Assembly (NCBI RefSeq): GCF_000469545.1
Contig: NZ_KI273058.1
Span: 181,102-245,101, forward strand
Length of the DNA stretch: 64,000 nucleotides
From: Mitsuokella sp. oral taxon 131 str. W9106
Lineage (GTDB): Bacteria > Bacillota > Negativicutes > Selenomonadales > Selenomonadaceae
Reading direction: 5' to 3'
The position numbers and the translations under genes were made by a program. This document shows positions 7,550 through 16,028 of this stretch, piece after piece (position 1 is the first letter of the stretch; every line of letters starts with the position of its first letter). The notes under the pieces are model-generated. The model had not been told where the DNA came from and did not search any database. It was given only the letters and a program-made list of their open reading frames with translations.

Positions 7550-8148
7550 CAGCAGAAAACAGGAAAATACTGGAAGATAAACGCACAAGCGAGATACAGG
7601 CGGCGGCGAAGAAGCTGTTCAGCATTTACGGGTATTGCCATACAAGCATGGACTCCGTGGCTGTGGAAGCCGGAATCAGCAAAGGACTGATTTATCACTA
7701 CTTCAAAAACAAGGAAGACCTGCTGCTGTCGTTTTCTGATGAAGTGGAAGAATATCTTCATAAACTGAAAAAAGAAAAAAATCCTGTGACGGCACTGAAA
7801 CGGTTCGGGACAGATTTCCTTACTTCTGACGAATCCAAATATGCAGACATGCCACCGATACAGCTGCTGCTCATTACTTTCGCCAATCAGGAAATGGATA
7901 TATCAAAATACGAAAAGCAGAATCCCATCCTGCGTGACTTCGGCAGAGGTTATCTCGGCGGATTCTTTCAGCAGGGAATAGACGCGGGTATCTTTCAAAA
8001 TGGAAATGCCAAAGTCTACGGAGACATTTACTGGTCTTTCCTGATGGGCAAACTGCTGCCAATCAAAAAAGGCAACGAAAAGGGAAAGCCGGAAGTTTAT
8101 GTGGACGAAATTCTGATGCTGTTTATAAAGAAGAAACAGGAGGGCTGA
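7540..8148 (+). CDS. TetR-family transcriptional regulator
   Basis: About 202 residues from ATG 7540 (ATG 7546 is equally possible); the start overlaps the maturase stop codon. The N-terminal helix-turn-helix is typical of TetR: EIQAAAKKLFSIYGYCHTSMDSVAVEAGISKGLIYHYFKNKEDLL. The C-terminal half should bind a ligand but resembles no specific group I know. Placed inside the cluster and co-translated with the maturase, it probably controls the island. No clear palindromic operator was seen near the promoter at 6129-6157. Confidence 0.85.
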   Translation: MSMTAENRKILEDKRTSEIQAAAKKLFSIYGYCHTSMDSVAVEAGISKGLIYHYFKNKEDLLLSFSDEVEEYLHKLKKEKNPVTALKRFGTDFLTSDESKYADMPPIQLLLITFANQEMDISKYEKQNPILRDFGRGYLGGFFQQGIDAGIFQNGNAKVYGDIYWSFLMGKLLPIKKGNEKGKPEVYVDEILMLFIKKKQEG

Positions 8149-8150
8149 AT

Positions 8151-8762
8151 ATGGATGCCAAAACCTGTATTTTGAAACTATCCTATGTCGGCGTGCTCAA
8201 TTTTGCTACCGTTGACCAAAACGGGCTGCCGCAGGTGCGCTGTATCAGTGCGGTTCATTATGAGGAGAACTCCTTCTGGTTTCTGACGGCAAGGGGAAAG
8301 GAATTTTACCATCAGCTGATCGAAGATGGGCATGTGCAGATCCTTGTCTATACACGGTTCAAGGAAATGATCCGCGTTTCCGCTGTGGCAAAACGCCTGC
8401 CGGACGAAGTGCAGGAAAGCTGCCGGAATACAATCTGGGAAGAACAGCCCTATATGGAAAATGTCTATCCAAACGGCACAAGGGAAATCCTGGAAGCTTT
8501 TGAAATCAAGGATATGCAGATGGAGTATTTCAATCTCGGAACCCACCCGATTGGCCGCTACTATTACACGGTCGGAAACGCAGAGCCGATCGTTAAAGGA
8601 TACCACATTTCCGATGCGTGCATTCAGTGCGGAACCTGTGCGGAAGGATGTCCGCAGAATGCGATTGACGAGGGCGAGCCATTCGTCATTCATCAGGATC
8701 ACTGCCTGCAGTGCGGCAGATGCTACGAAAACTGTCCGGTGCAGGCGATAGAAAGATTATGA
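8151..8762 (+). CDS. FMN-binding split-barrel protein with two [4Fe-4S] ferredoxin motifs
   Basis: 203 residues, starting two bases after the TetR stop with GGAGGG upstream. Residues 1-130 resemble the pyridoxamine-phosphate-oxidase-like FMN split barrel (YVGVLNFATVDQNGLPQVRCISAV...FWFLTARGKEFYHQL). The C-terminus has two full ferredoxin motifs, CIQCGTCAEGCP and CLQCGRCYENCP. Such proteins pass electrons between flavin and Fe-S clusters. In this island it could supply electrons to the radical SAM enzyme, or reduce a small molecule; both are inference. Confidence 0.8.
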   Translation: MDAKTCILKLSYVGVLNFATVDQNGLPQVRCISAVHYEENSFWFLTARGKEFYHQLIEDGHVQILVYTRFKEMIRVSAVAKRLPDEVQESCRNTIWEEQPYMENVYPNGTREILEAFEIKDMQMEYFNLGTHPIGRYYYTVGNAEPIVKGYHISDACIQCGTCAEGCPQNAIDEGEPFVIHQDHCLQCGRCYENCPVQAIERL

Positions 8763-8772
8763 GGGAAAAGCA

Positions 8773-9744
8773 ATGAACCAAACGATGAAAGCGGTTTTGA
8801 TAGACAAGCCGATAAAAGGCGCGGACGTGGAACTCTCGGAAGTGTCGATTCCGCAGGTTCAGCCCGGCTGGGTGCTGGTTAAAGTAAAAGCCTTTGGCAT
8901 GAACCATTCGGAGGAAATTCTGCGGGAGTTTGAAATTGAAAATGACTATATCAAAAAGCCGATCATTGCCGACATTGAATGTGTCGGAGAGATCGTCGAT
9001 CCGTCCGACAGCGGTCTTGCAAAAGGACAGAAAGTCGCGGCTCTGATGGGCGGCATGGGCAGGAGCTTTGACGGTAGCTACGCCGAGTATGCTCTGCTCC
9101 CCGTTTCTCATGTGCTTCCGGTGGAGTCCAATCTCACGTGGGAAGAAATGGCAGCGATTCCGGAAACATATTTCACGGCGTGGGGTTCGCTCTTCCAGTG
9201 CCTGCGCCTGCAGCCGGAGGACACGCTTTTAATCCGAGGCGCGACCTGCGCCCTCGGTTATGCGGCGGTTCAGCTTGCAAAAGCGCTTGGCTGCAAGGTC
9301 ATCGGCACAACACACAGGGAATCCAAAATGCAGCTCTTAAAAGACGCTGGCTGCGACGAATGCCTGCTTGACGACAGGAGCCTTCGCGGGCGTGTCCATG
9401 GAGTGAATAAAGCCTTGGAACTTATCGGAATCAAAACGGTGCAGGATACCATGATGAGCGTTGAACAGGGCGGAATCGTCTGCAACACGGATGTTTTGGG
9501 CAAGGTTTACGAGTGGAATCACTTTGACCCGATTAAAGACATTCCAAACGGCGTCTGCCTGACGGGTTTCTACTCCAACTATCCCACAACTGAGATGATG
9601 CGGGACATCTATCATTTCATGGATGAACATCACCTCAAGCCGCTGTATGGTGCGGTATATGATTTCAAGGATATCCGCGAGGCCTGCATTGCTCTCGATG
9701 AGGGTAAGGTCAACGGGAAAATCGTGGTCAGAGTTGAAGATTGA
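8773..9744 (+). CDS. MDR-family (quinone-oxidoreductase-like) dehydrogenase
   Basis: 323 residues, SD-like GAGGG upstream. A medium-chain dehydrogenase with a GroES-like N-terminus and a Rossmann NADPH site (TLLIRGATCALGYAAVQLAKALGCKVIGTTH, about 155-185). The Cys/His zinc ligands of alcohol dehydrogenases are missing, so it belongs with the zinc-free quinone/enone reductases. It is the fifth gene of the peptide island, eleven bases after the FMN/ferredoxin gene. The substrate is unknown. It could act on the peptide or simply travel with the regulator. Confidence 0.8.
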   Translation: MNQTMKAVLIDKPIKGADVELSEVSIPQVQPGWVLVKVKAFGMNHSEEILREFEIENDYIKKPIIADIECVGEIVDPSDSGLAKGQKVAALMGGMGRSFDGSYAEYALLPVSHVLPVESNLTWEEMAAIPETYFTAWGSLFQCLRLQPEDTLLIRGATCALGYAAVQLAKALGCKVIGTTHRESKMQLLKDAGCDECLLDDRSLRGRVHGVNKALELIGIKTVQDTMMSVEQGGIVCNTDVLGKVYEWNHFDPIKDIPNGVCLTGFYSNYPTTEMMRDIYHFMDEHHLKPLYGAVYDFKDIREACIALDEGKVNGKIVVRVED

Positions 9745-9896
9745 TGGCAATGCCCCATATTGAGTTTTTTAGGTCGTTGGATTATGAGAACGGATTTGAG
9801 GTCACGGAGAAGATATTCCGGAGATTTCCCATGCAGTATGGCGTGACGCTCGGCCTTGACGGCAAAACAAATGTTCTGCAAATAGCAGGGTACTGA
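9744..9896 (+). CDS. Small unknown ORF coupled to the dehydrogenase gene
   Basis: 50 residues; its ATG overlaps the preceding TGA (TGATG), which suggests translational coupling. The sequence MAMPHIEFFRSLDYENGFEV...FPMQYGVTLGLDG looks like real protein but is not recognised. After its stop, another frame (about 9931-10020) encodes TEMKAEFATFLPGLTIKL, also protein-like. The region may therefore be one gene broken by a frameshift. Whether the 50-residue product is made is uncertain. Confidence 0.35.
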   Translation: MAMPHIEFFRSLDYENGFEVTEKIFRRFPMQYGVTLGLDGKTNVLQIAGY

Positions 9897-10109
9897 CAGA
9901 ACAGTTCGGCAGTCATAGGGAGTAGGTCATTGCCTACTATCTGACGGAGATGAAAGCGGAGTTTGCCACCTTCCTGCCCGGACTGACAATTAAACTTGCA
10001 ATCTTCCCGAGGTTGTGCCATTTCTTACAGATTTTTGTGTTCAAATAACGTTTATATTATGATACAGTGAGATGGATGGAATTGTGCATGATGGCTGGAA
10101 GAGGATTTT

Positions 10110-13064
10110 ATGAAAGGCAAGACAAATACGCGTGAGGCGAGACAGGCATTGCAGGGAGCATTGCAGCAGATTCTTGCGGAAGAAAACAAAAAAATCCCAT
10201 TGTCCGACAGGGAAATTGCAAAAAAACTCGGAATCCGTCGCGAGCGGGTCGTCCTGCTGCGCGGTGAAATGAAGATCCCATCGTGCCGAGCCCGCCGCCA
10301 AAAGGCGATGGAAGAAGATGCATTCCGTATCCTGCAGAAGGATCCAAATCTGTCGGAGCGTGCCTTTGCCATGGCGTTGCAGGAATGCGGATATGCGGTT
10401 TCGCGCTATGCGGCCGCCTCGATTCGAAAAGCATTGGCGTGCGAGCCAAAGGCACGCATGAAAGCGGCCTCAAAGAAACGGTCGGCACGGCACCCGTCCA
10501 TGCAGGCGGATCCCCAAAAGGGGAGCCAAGAGAAAGCAGGCGCATTTCAGGATATTATCGGCAGGGATGATGGGCTGCGGGTTCAGATCAATCAAGCGAA
10601 GGCGGCCATTTTGTACCCGCCGCATGGCCTGCACACACTGCTCACAGGCCCTTCCGGCGTCGGCAAGAGCTATTTGGCCGAAAATATGTACGTGTTTGCC
10701 AAAGAAGAAGACGTCATCGGGAAAGAGGCCAATTTTGTCGTATTTAACTGTGCGGACTATGCCGACAATCCGCAGCTCTTGCTTTCGCAGCTTTTCGGTT
10801 ACCGGAAAGGTGCGTTCAGCGGCGCTTCGGCCGACAAGGCCGGCCTTATCGAAAAGGCTGACGGCGGCATCTTGTTCTTGGACGAGGTGCACCGCCTGCC
10901 TAGCGAAGGGCAGGAAATTCTTTTTTCGATCTTGGACAAGGGAGCGTATCGAAGGCTTGGCGACACGCGAAGCATTCGGGTCCATGTGCGCATCATTGCC
11001 GCTACGACGGAAAACATTGAATCGACGCTGCTGCTGACGTTTCGCAGGCGTATCCCTATGATCATCGACATACCGCCGCTGGCAGAGCGCCCGGTCTCGG
11101 AGCGCTATGCCTTGGTGCAGCGTTTTTTCCTAACAGAGGCGGTGCAGACGCAGCGGTCCATTCGCGTAGAAGAACGTGTGATCCGGTTTTTGCTCCTGTA
11201 TAAATGCCCCGGAAATATTGGGCAGCTCCTGAGCGATATTCGCGTTGCCTGTGCAAATGCATTCCTGGACTCCGTTGCAAAAGGAAGCGGGGGAGTGGCC
11301 GTACGCACGCGGAATCTTGCGAAGTATGAGGAATCCGTCCATGCATCGAAAAAACAGGAGGAGGCAATCCGTGCATATACGCTGCAGCCTCTTGTCATCG
11401 ATCCGGTGGATCAAGCCGGGGCGGCGATGGTGACACGTCATCTGGATACCATCTATCATACGATAGAAGATAATGTGCTGGAACTGCGGCGCATCGGCAT
11501 AGATGATGCCAAGATCAACGAAATCGTGCAGCGGAAAATCAAGGAGAAAATTCAGGAATATGCATTGCCAAAAGAGGACGTGGGGCAAACCTTGGAAGAA
11601 CTTTGCTCCATTGTAGATCCGCAGATTGTGGTCGCGGTCCGTGAAGCGGTGGAAAAAGCACGGTCCTACCTGCCACATCTTCAAATGAAGCTGGTTTATT
11701 TTTTCGCCATTCATTTAAGCACCTTTTCGGAACGGATCAAGCGAGGCGCCTATTGGAATTTTACGTTGGATGTCCATGACATCAGTACGCGATACCAGCG
11801 CGAGTATGAGGTGGCATGTATTTTGGCGCGCGATCTCCGCGATGCATTGGATCTCGACCTGCCGCCGGAAGAAATCGCTATGATGGCGATGTACTTGTAT
11901 ACGTTTTCGCATACGGATGTGCAGGAAAAGGCGCAAGTGCGCGTCATCGTGCTCAGCCATGGGCGCGTGGCTTCGGCTATGGCAGAAGTGGCAAATCGAC
12001 TGCTCAATCTGAATGATGCGATTGGCATGGATATGGACTTCAATGAAACGCCGGAGTTTATGCTCGAAAAGGTCATCTCGGTCGTGGAAGAAGTGGATTC
12101 AGGCAAAGGCTGCTTGTTCCTTGTCGATATTGGCTCCTTGACGACTCTCGCACAGCAGGTCACGGAGCGGACGGGGATTCCTGTGGCGTGCGTTACGCGC
12201 GTCGATACGGCGATGGTCTTGGAAGCGGTAAGGCGTGCGGCTCTCACGAGCGTACGCCTGGAAGAGATTGCAAGTGCGTTGCGCATGGATAAGTTTGGCG
12301 GGCAGGATCTGGCCGGATTCGAGCGTCCGCCTGCCTTGCTCTTCGTCTGCATCACAGGAGAGGGAACAGCGCGGCGCCTGCAGGAATACATCGAGCGGGA
12401 AGACAAAAAAGGACTGCTTCAAGGCATTCGCACCTTTTCCATTGGCGCGTTGGATTCTGCGCACATGAAGGAGGAGGTCAGCAAGATACGAAGCGCGCAT
12501 CGCATCTTGGCTTCCATCGGAAATATGCGCCCTCTCGGCACACGTGCTCCGTTTATCTCAGCACAGGAGATATTTTCGGGCACGGGCATGGCACGATTGA
12601 AGCAGCTTTTGGAAGAAGAAGTCATCGGCCCGGTTTCCCTGACGGATGTCTTGGACGAATCGAACATTGTATGCGGGCTTGGTTTTTCGGATAAGACGCA
12701 GGTCATGGATCGGTTGGCAGGTCTTTTGCAGCAGCATGGTGCAGTGGAGGCGGGGTTCCTGCTAAGTGCTTACAAAAGGGAAAGCACTGGTGCGACGTAT
12801 CTGAGCGGTGGGATCGGCATACCGCATGGCGATGCCAAATACGTCAAACGCCCTGCGATTGCGATGGCTTGTTTAGAGCGGCCGGTCTTGTGGGAAAATA
12901 ATTTTATGGTTGATTTGGTGTTCTTGCTGGCGCTGCGGGAGGACGATCAAAAATACGTCAATGCCTTTTATCGGATCCTATCGAACAAGGACACGCTGTC
13001 TAAGCTAAAGGCGGCAAAAACGCCAGCAGAATGCTTGACCGTTATGATAGAAAAACAATTTTAG
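10110..13064 (+). CDS. LevR-like sigma-54 transcriptional activator with PTS regulatory domains
   Basis: 984 residues. Domains in order: an N-terminal DNA-binding region with a helix-turn-helix-like segment (about 30-60); a sigma-54 AAA+ domain with Walker A GPSGVGKS (about 180), the sigma-54 contact loop GAFSGA (234-239) and Walker B GILFLDEV; a PRD domain (about 480-590, HLSTFSERIKRG); a mannose-type EIIA-like domain (VIVLSHGRVA, about 610); an EIIB-like segment (FVCITGEG, about 745); and a C-terminal fructose-type EIIA domain with GIGIPHGD (about 900) where LevR has a second PRD. It should activate the -24/-12 promoter just downstream when the PTS is active on its sugar. Confidence 0.88.
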   Translation: MKGKTNTREARQALQGALQQILAEENKKIPLSDREIAKKLGIRRERVVLLRGEMKIPSCRARRQKAMEEDAFRILQKDPNLSERAFAMALQECGYAVSRYAAASIRKALACEPKARMKAASKKRSARHPSMQADPQKGSQEKAGAFQDIIGRDDGLRVQINQAKAAILYPPHGLHTLLTGPSGVGKSYLAENMYVFAKEEDVIGKEANFVVFNCADYADNPQLLLSQLFGYRKGAFSGASADKAGLIEKADGGILFLDEVHRLPSEGQEILFSILDKGAYRRLGDTRSIRVHVRIIAATTENIESTLLLTFRRRIPMIIDIPPLAERPVSERYALVQRFFLTEAVQTQRSIRVEERVIRFLLLYKCPGNIGQLLSDIRVACANAFLDSVAKGSGGVAVRTRNLAKYEESVHASKKQEEAIRAYTLQPLVIDPVDQAGAAMVTRHLDTIYHTIEDNVLELRRIGIDDAKINEIVQRKIKEKIQEYALPKEDVGQTLEELCSIVDPQIVVAVREAVEKARSYLPHLQMKLVYFFAIHLSTFSERIKRGAYWNFTLDVHDISTRYQREYEVACILARDLRDALDLDLPPEEIAMMAMYLYTFSHTDVQEKAQVRVIVLSHGRVASAMAEVANRLLNLNDAIGMDMDFNETPEFMLEKVISVVEEVDSGKGCLFLVDIGSLTTLAQQVTERTGIPVACVTRVDTAMVLEAVRRAALTSVRLEEIASALRMDKFGGQDLAGFERPPALLFVCITGEGTARRLQEYIEREDKKGLLQGIRTFSIGALDSAHMKEEVSKIRSAHRILASIGNMRPLGTRAPFISAQEIFSGTGMARLKQLLEEEVIGPVSLTDVLDESNIVCGLGFSDKTQVMDRLAGLLQQHGAVEAGFLLSAYKRESTGATYLSGGIGIPHGDAKYVKRPAIAMACLERPVLWENNFMVDLVFLLALREDDQKYVNAFYRILSNKDTLSKLKAAKTPAECLTVMIEKQF

Positions 13065-13072
13065 CCAAATCT

Positions 13073-13087
13073 TGGCACGATTCTTGC
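13073..13087 (+). promoter_or_regulatory. Sigma-54 (-24/-12) promoter of the PTS operon
   Basis: TGGCAC, five bases, TTGC: a full consensus match to the sigma-54 promoter. It lies nine bases after the activator stop codon and 108 bases before the aldolase start. The activator upstream and rpoN at 60888 supply the matching factors. Confidence 0.9.
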
Positions 13088-13194
13088 GAGAAGAAATAGG
13101 TGTAGGGATGTACATCTATTTCTTTTTCTTTTATGCGTATATGTGTGCCTAAATATATGCGTATGATGCGTATGAATGGTATGGAGGTGTGCGA

Positions 13195-13827
13195 ATGAAA
13201 CAGGCGGTAGCGGATTTTTCAAAAATTACAGCCATCTTGCGCGGTTACGATTACGAGCAGGTAGAAGCCGCCGTTCGCGTCTTGTGCGGAAGTGTCGTAT
13301 CCGCTGTGGAAATCACACTGAATCGCGTGGATTCCAAAGATACGATCCGACGCATTGCCGACAAGTACGGGGATCGGATCGCCGTGGGGGCGGGAACCGT
13401 CCTGAACGCAGAAGATCTTCAGGATGTCGTCGAGGCGGGAGCCGACTTCGTCCTAGCCCCAAGCATGTTTTCGCGGGATATGCTCGATTACTGCCGGCAT
13501 CATCATGTGATCAGCGTGCCGGGCGTATTTTCCCCCAGCGAAGTCCGGCAGTGCGCAAAGGATGGAGCGGACATCCTTAAGATTTTTCCTGCCGGCACGG
13601 TCGGAAGCAAGTATTTTACGGATATACAAGCGCCGTTTGGGAAATTGCCGCTCATGGCGGTCGGCGGGATCAACGCAGAAAATATGGCGGAATACTTCCG
13701 CGCAGGCGCTTCCTTTGTCGGCATTGCCTCCGGACTGTTCCAAAAAGAAGATATCCTGAACAGGAATGCGACGGGGATGGCTCGCTCATTGGAAGTTTTT
13801 GCGCGGCAGATGGAGGTGGTTTCATGA
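13195..13827 (+). CDS. KDPG/KDPGal-type aldolase
   Basis: 210 residues from the ATG at 13195, with GGAGG seven bases upstream. A class I 2-keto-3-deoxy-6-phospho-aldonate aldolase: AVEITLN, VGAGTVLN, the Schiff-base Lys in DILKIFPAGTVG, and the phosphate-binding AVGGINAENM. It splits 2-keto-3-deoxy-6-phosphogluconate or -galactonate into pyruvate and glyceraldehyde-3-phosphate. The neighbouring DgoD-like dehydratase points to the galacto substrate (DgoA role), but the DgaF/Eda roles use the same fold. First gene of the sigma-54 operon; its end overlaps the next start. Confidence 0.88.
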   Translation: MKQAVADFSKITAILRGYDYEQVEAAVRVLCGSVVSAVEITLNRVDSKDTIRRIADKYGDRIAVGAGTVLNAEDLQDVVEAGADFVLAPSMFSRDMLDYCRHHHVISVPGVFSPSEVRQCAKDGADILKIFPAGTVGSKYFTDIQAPFGKLPLMAVGGINAENMAEYFRAGASFVGIASGLFQKEDILNRNATGMARSLEVFARQMEVVS

Positions 13828-14285
13828 TAGAAGGCTTTCATGAAGACATGGTTTTGCGTGTCTCAGCAGAAGGAAAAACAAAGCAGGATGTTCTCGCCTT
13901 TCTTGCCAGAACGCTTTGCATGGCGGGATACGTAAAAGAAAGTTATCGGGATGGCATATTGCATCGGGAGGAAATCTATCCGACGGGACTCGCGACGGGG
14001 CACATCAATGTTGCCGTTCCGCATACAGACTGTGAACATGTACGTGAAAATGCGATAGCGGTTGGGCTTTTGGATGTGCCGGTTTCGTTTCGCGCGATGG
14101 ATGATCCCAGTCGTGAGGTGGCGGTTTCCATCGTCATCATGCTGGCAGTGAAGGAGCCGCATGGGCAGGTTGACATGCTTCGGAAAATCATTGCACTTGT
14201 CAAGCGGCAGGATGATTTGAAACGGATCGTCGAAGCCAAGGAAACGAAGCAAGCGTATCAGATCATAGCCGGATATTTGGGATGA
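13824..14285 (+). CDS. PTS EIIA component, galactitol/fructose type
   Basis: 153 residues, ATG overlapping the aldolase stop (ATGA). It is an EIIA of the fructose/mannitol/galactitol fold; the phosphorylated His is in GHINVAVPHTD. It accepts phosphate from HPr and passes it to the EIIB encoded next. Separate A, B and C proteins are typical of the galactitol (Gat) class. The transported compound is inferred from the catabolic genes to be an aldonate or alditol. Confidence 0.88.
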   Translation: MIEGFHEDMVLRVSAEGKTKQDVLAFLARTLCMAGYVKESYRDGILHREEIYPTGLATGHINVAVPHTDCEHVRENAIAVGLLDVPVSFRAMDDPSREVAVSIVIMLAVKEPHGQVDMLRKIIALVKRQDDLKRIVEAKETKQAYQIIAGYLG

Positions 14286-14322
14286 AACGGCATGAATTTT
14301 TGGTGTGAAGGAGTGGAAGGCA

Positions 14323-14625
14323 ATGAAAAAGGTTTTAGTGGCATGCGGAAATGGAATCGCGACTTCTACGGTTGTGGCGTCGAAGATACGAGAAGCTTGT
14401 GAAGAGGCAGGGATCGATGTCTCGGTGAGCCAGTGCAAACTGTTGGAAGTCAAGTCGAAGGCAGCGGATTACGATCTGCTCGTGACTTCCGGCATGTTTA
14501 CAGGCGGAGAAGCAAACATCCCCGTGATTGGCGCCATTTCTCTTTTGACAGGTGTTGGCGAAGAAGAGACGATAGAAGAGATTTTGATGCATTTGAAGTC
14601 AAATGGATGTCGTCCGGCAAAGTAA
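14323..14625 (+). CDS. PTS EIIB component, galactitol type
   Basis: 100 residues from the ATG at 14323, with AAGGAG nine bases upstream. The P-loop with the phosphorylated Cys is at the N-terminus: MKKVLVACGNGIATSTVV, as in GatB. It phosphorylates the substrate as it crosses the EIIC encoded next. It sits 37 bases after the EIIA gene and 14 before EIIC. Confidence 0.9.
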   Translation: MKKVLVACGNGIATSTVVASKIREACEEAGIDVSVSQCKLLEVKSKAADYDLLVTSGMFTGGEANIPVIGAISLLTGVGEEETIEEILMHLKSNGCRPAK

Positions 14626-14639
14626 GGAGGCGTATCGAA

Positions 14640-16013
14640 ATGGATTTTGTATATGTTGTATTCCATGCCCTTTTGGGCGCTGGTCCTATCGTCCTGCTTC
14701 CGATCATCATCACCATCATTGGGCTGTTGTTCCGCGTCCGACTGCTGAAGGCTTTTCGTGCCGGTCTTACGATTGCGATCGGGTTTGCCGGCATCAAGCT
14801 GGTCATCAATCTATTGTCTGGGAACCTAGGCCCTGCGGCAAAGGCGATGGTCGAGAATTTCGGCATACATCTCGATATCCTCGATGTAGGATGGGGGGCG
14901 ATTGCTGCCGTTACTTGGTCGTCTCCCATCATTCCGCTTTTGATTTTTGGCATTTTGCTGACAAACATCGTTTTGTTGGTGTTCAAACTGACCGATACGC
15001 TCGATGTCGATATTTGGAATTACCATCATATGGCGATTGTCGGAATCATGGCATACTTTGTGACGGATAATGTCCTGCTCGGACTGGGCGCTTCTGTCAT
15101 GATGGCCGTTATTTCGTTCAAACTGGCCGATTGGACCGCTCCTTATGTGGAAAAGTATTTTGGCATACCGGGCGTGTCGCTCCCGACGATGTCTTCGCTG
15201 TCGTCTGTCGTCATTGCCGCTCCACTCAATCGCCTGATTGACAGGATCCCAGGGGTCAACGGGATCGACTTTTCTGTCAAAGACACGCAGAAGTATCTCG
15301 GATTCTTTGGCGAGCCTCTTTTCATGGGGCTGATACTCGGCTGCGGCATTGGCGTTTTGGCAGAATATCCCGTCACGAAAATTTTTGAGCTGGGGGTCAA
15401 CATGGCCGCTGTCATGATCCTGATCCCTAAAATGACAGCGCTCTTCATGGAGGGGTTGATGCCCATTTCGGAAGCGGCAAAAAAATTGACCAAAGAGAAG
15501 TTCAAGGGACGTAAATTCCTGATCGGTCTTGACGCTGCCGTGGTCGTCGGCAATTCCACCGTCATTACGACGGCACTGCTTGTCATACCGCTGACGATTT
15601 TCATGGCAGCCGTGCTTCCCGGAAACCGCGTGCTTCCTTTTGCGGATCTCGCCGTTGTTCCATTCCGTGTCGCCATGGTTGTCGCACTTTGCCGCGGCAA
15701 TCTGTTCCGCAGCCTGCTCATCAGTCTCATTTGCATGGCCGCTATTTTGCTGGCGGGCACTGCTACTTCCCCCGTATTGACGCAGCTTGCCATGACGACG
15801 GGGATCGATCTTTCGGCAAGCGGGGGCATATCCTCCTTTGCCGCAACTAGCCTGACGGTCAGCTACTTGGTATATATAGCATTCACGAGCAATCCATTCG
15901 TATGCGTTCCGATCTTGCTTGTTGTTTTGATTGGCGTTTGGGCCTACATGGATAGACGCGCAAAACGTGCGGGACAGGCTTCGGGAACCGAGGAAAGCGG
16001 CAGGGCAGAATGA
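14640..16013 (+). CDS. PTS EIIC component, galactitol type
   Basis: 457 residues from the ATG at 14640, with AAGGAGG nine bases upstream. A polytopic membrane protein with about ten or more hydrophobic segments. The pattern GIKLVINLLSGNLGPAAKAMVENFGIHLDILDVGWGAIAAVTW is characteristic of GatC-type EIIC. It forms the channel and sugar-binding site of the PTS. Its C-terminus is a short charged tail. The substrate specificity is not readable from sequence. Confidence 0.9.
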   Translation: MDFVYVVFHALLGAGPIVLLPIIITIIGLLFRVRLLKAFRAGLTIAIGFAGIKLVINLLSGNLGPAAKAMVENFGIHLDILDVGWGAIAAVTWSSPIIPLLIFGILLTNIVLLVFKLTDTLDVDIWNYHHMAIVGIMAYFVTDNVLLGLGASVMMAVISFKLADWTAPYVEKYFGIPGVSLPTMSSLSSVVIAAPLNRLIDRIPGVNGIDFSVKDTQKYLGFFGEPLFMGLILGCGIGVLAEYPVTKIFELGVNMAAVMILIPKMTALFMEGLMPISEAAKKLTKEKFKGRKFLIGLDAAVVVGNSTVITTALLVIPLTIFMAAVLPGNRVLPFADLAVVPFRVAMVVALCRGNLFRSLLISLICMAAILLAGTATSPVLTQLAMTTGIDLSASGGISSFAATSLTVSYLVYIAFTSNPFVCVPILLVVLIGVWAYMDRRAKRAGQASGTEESGRAE

Positions 16014-16028
16014 AAGGAGAAGTCGGAA

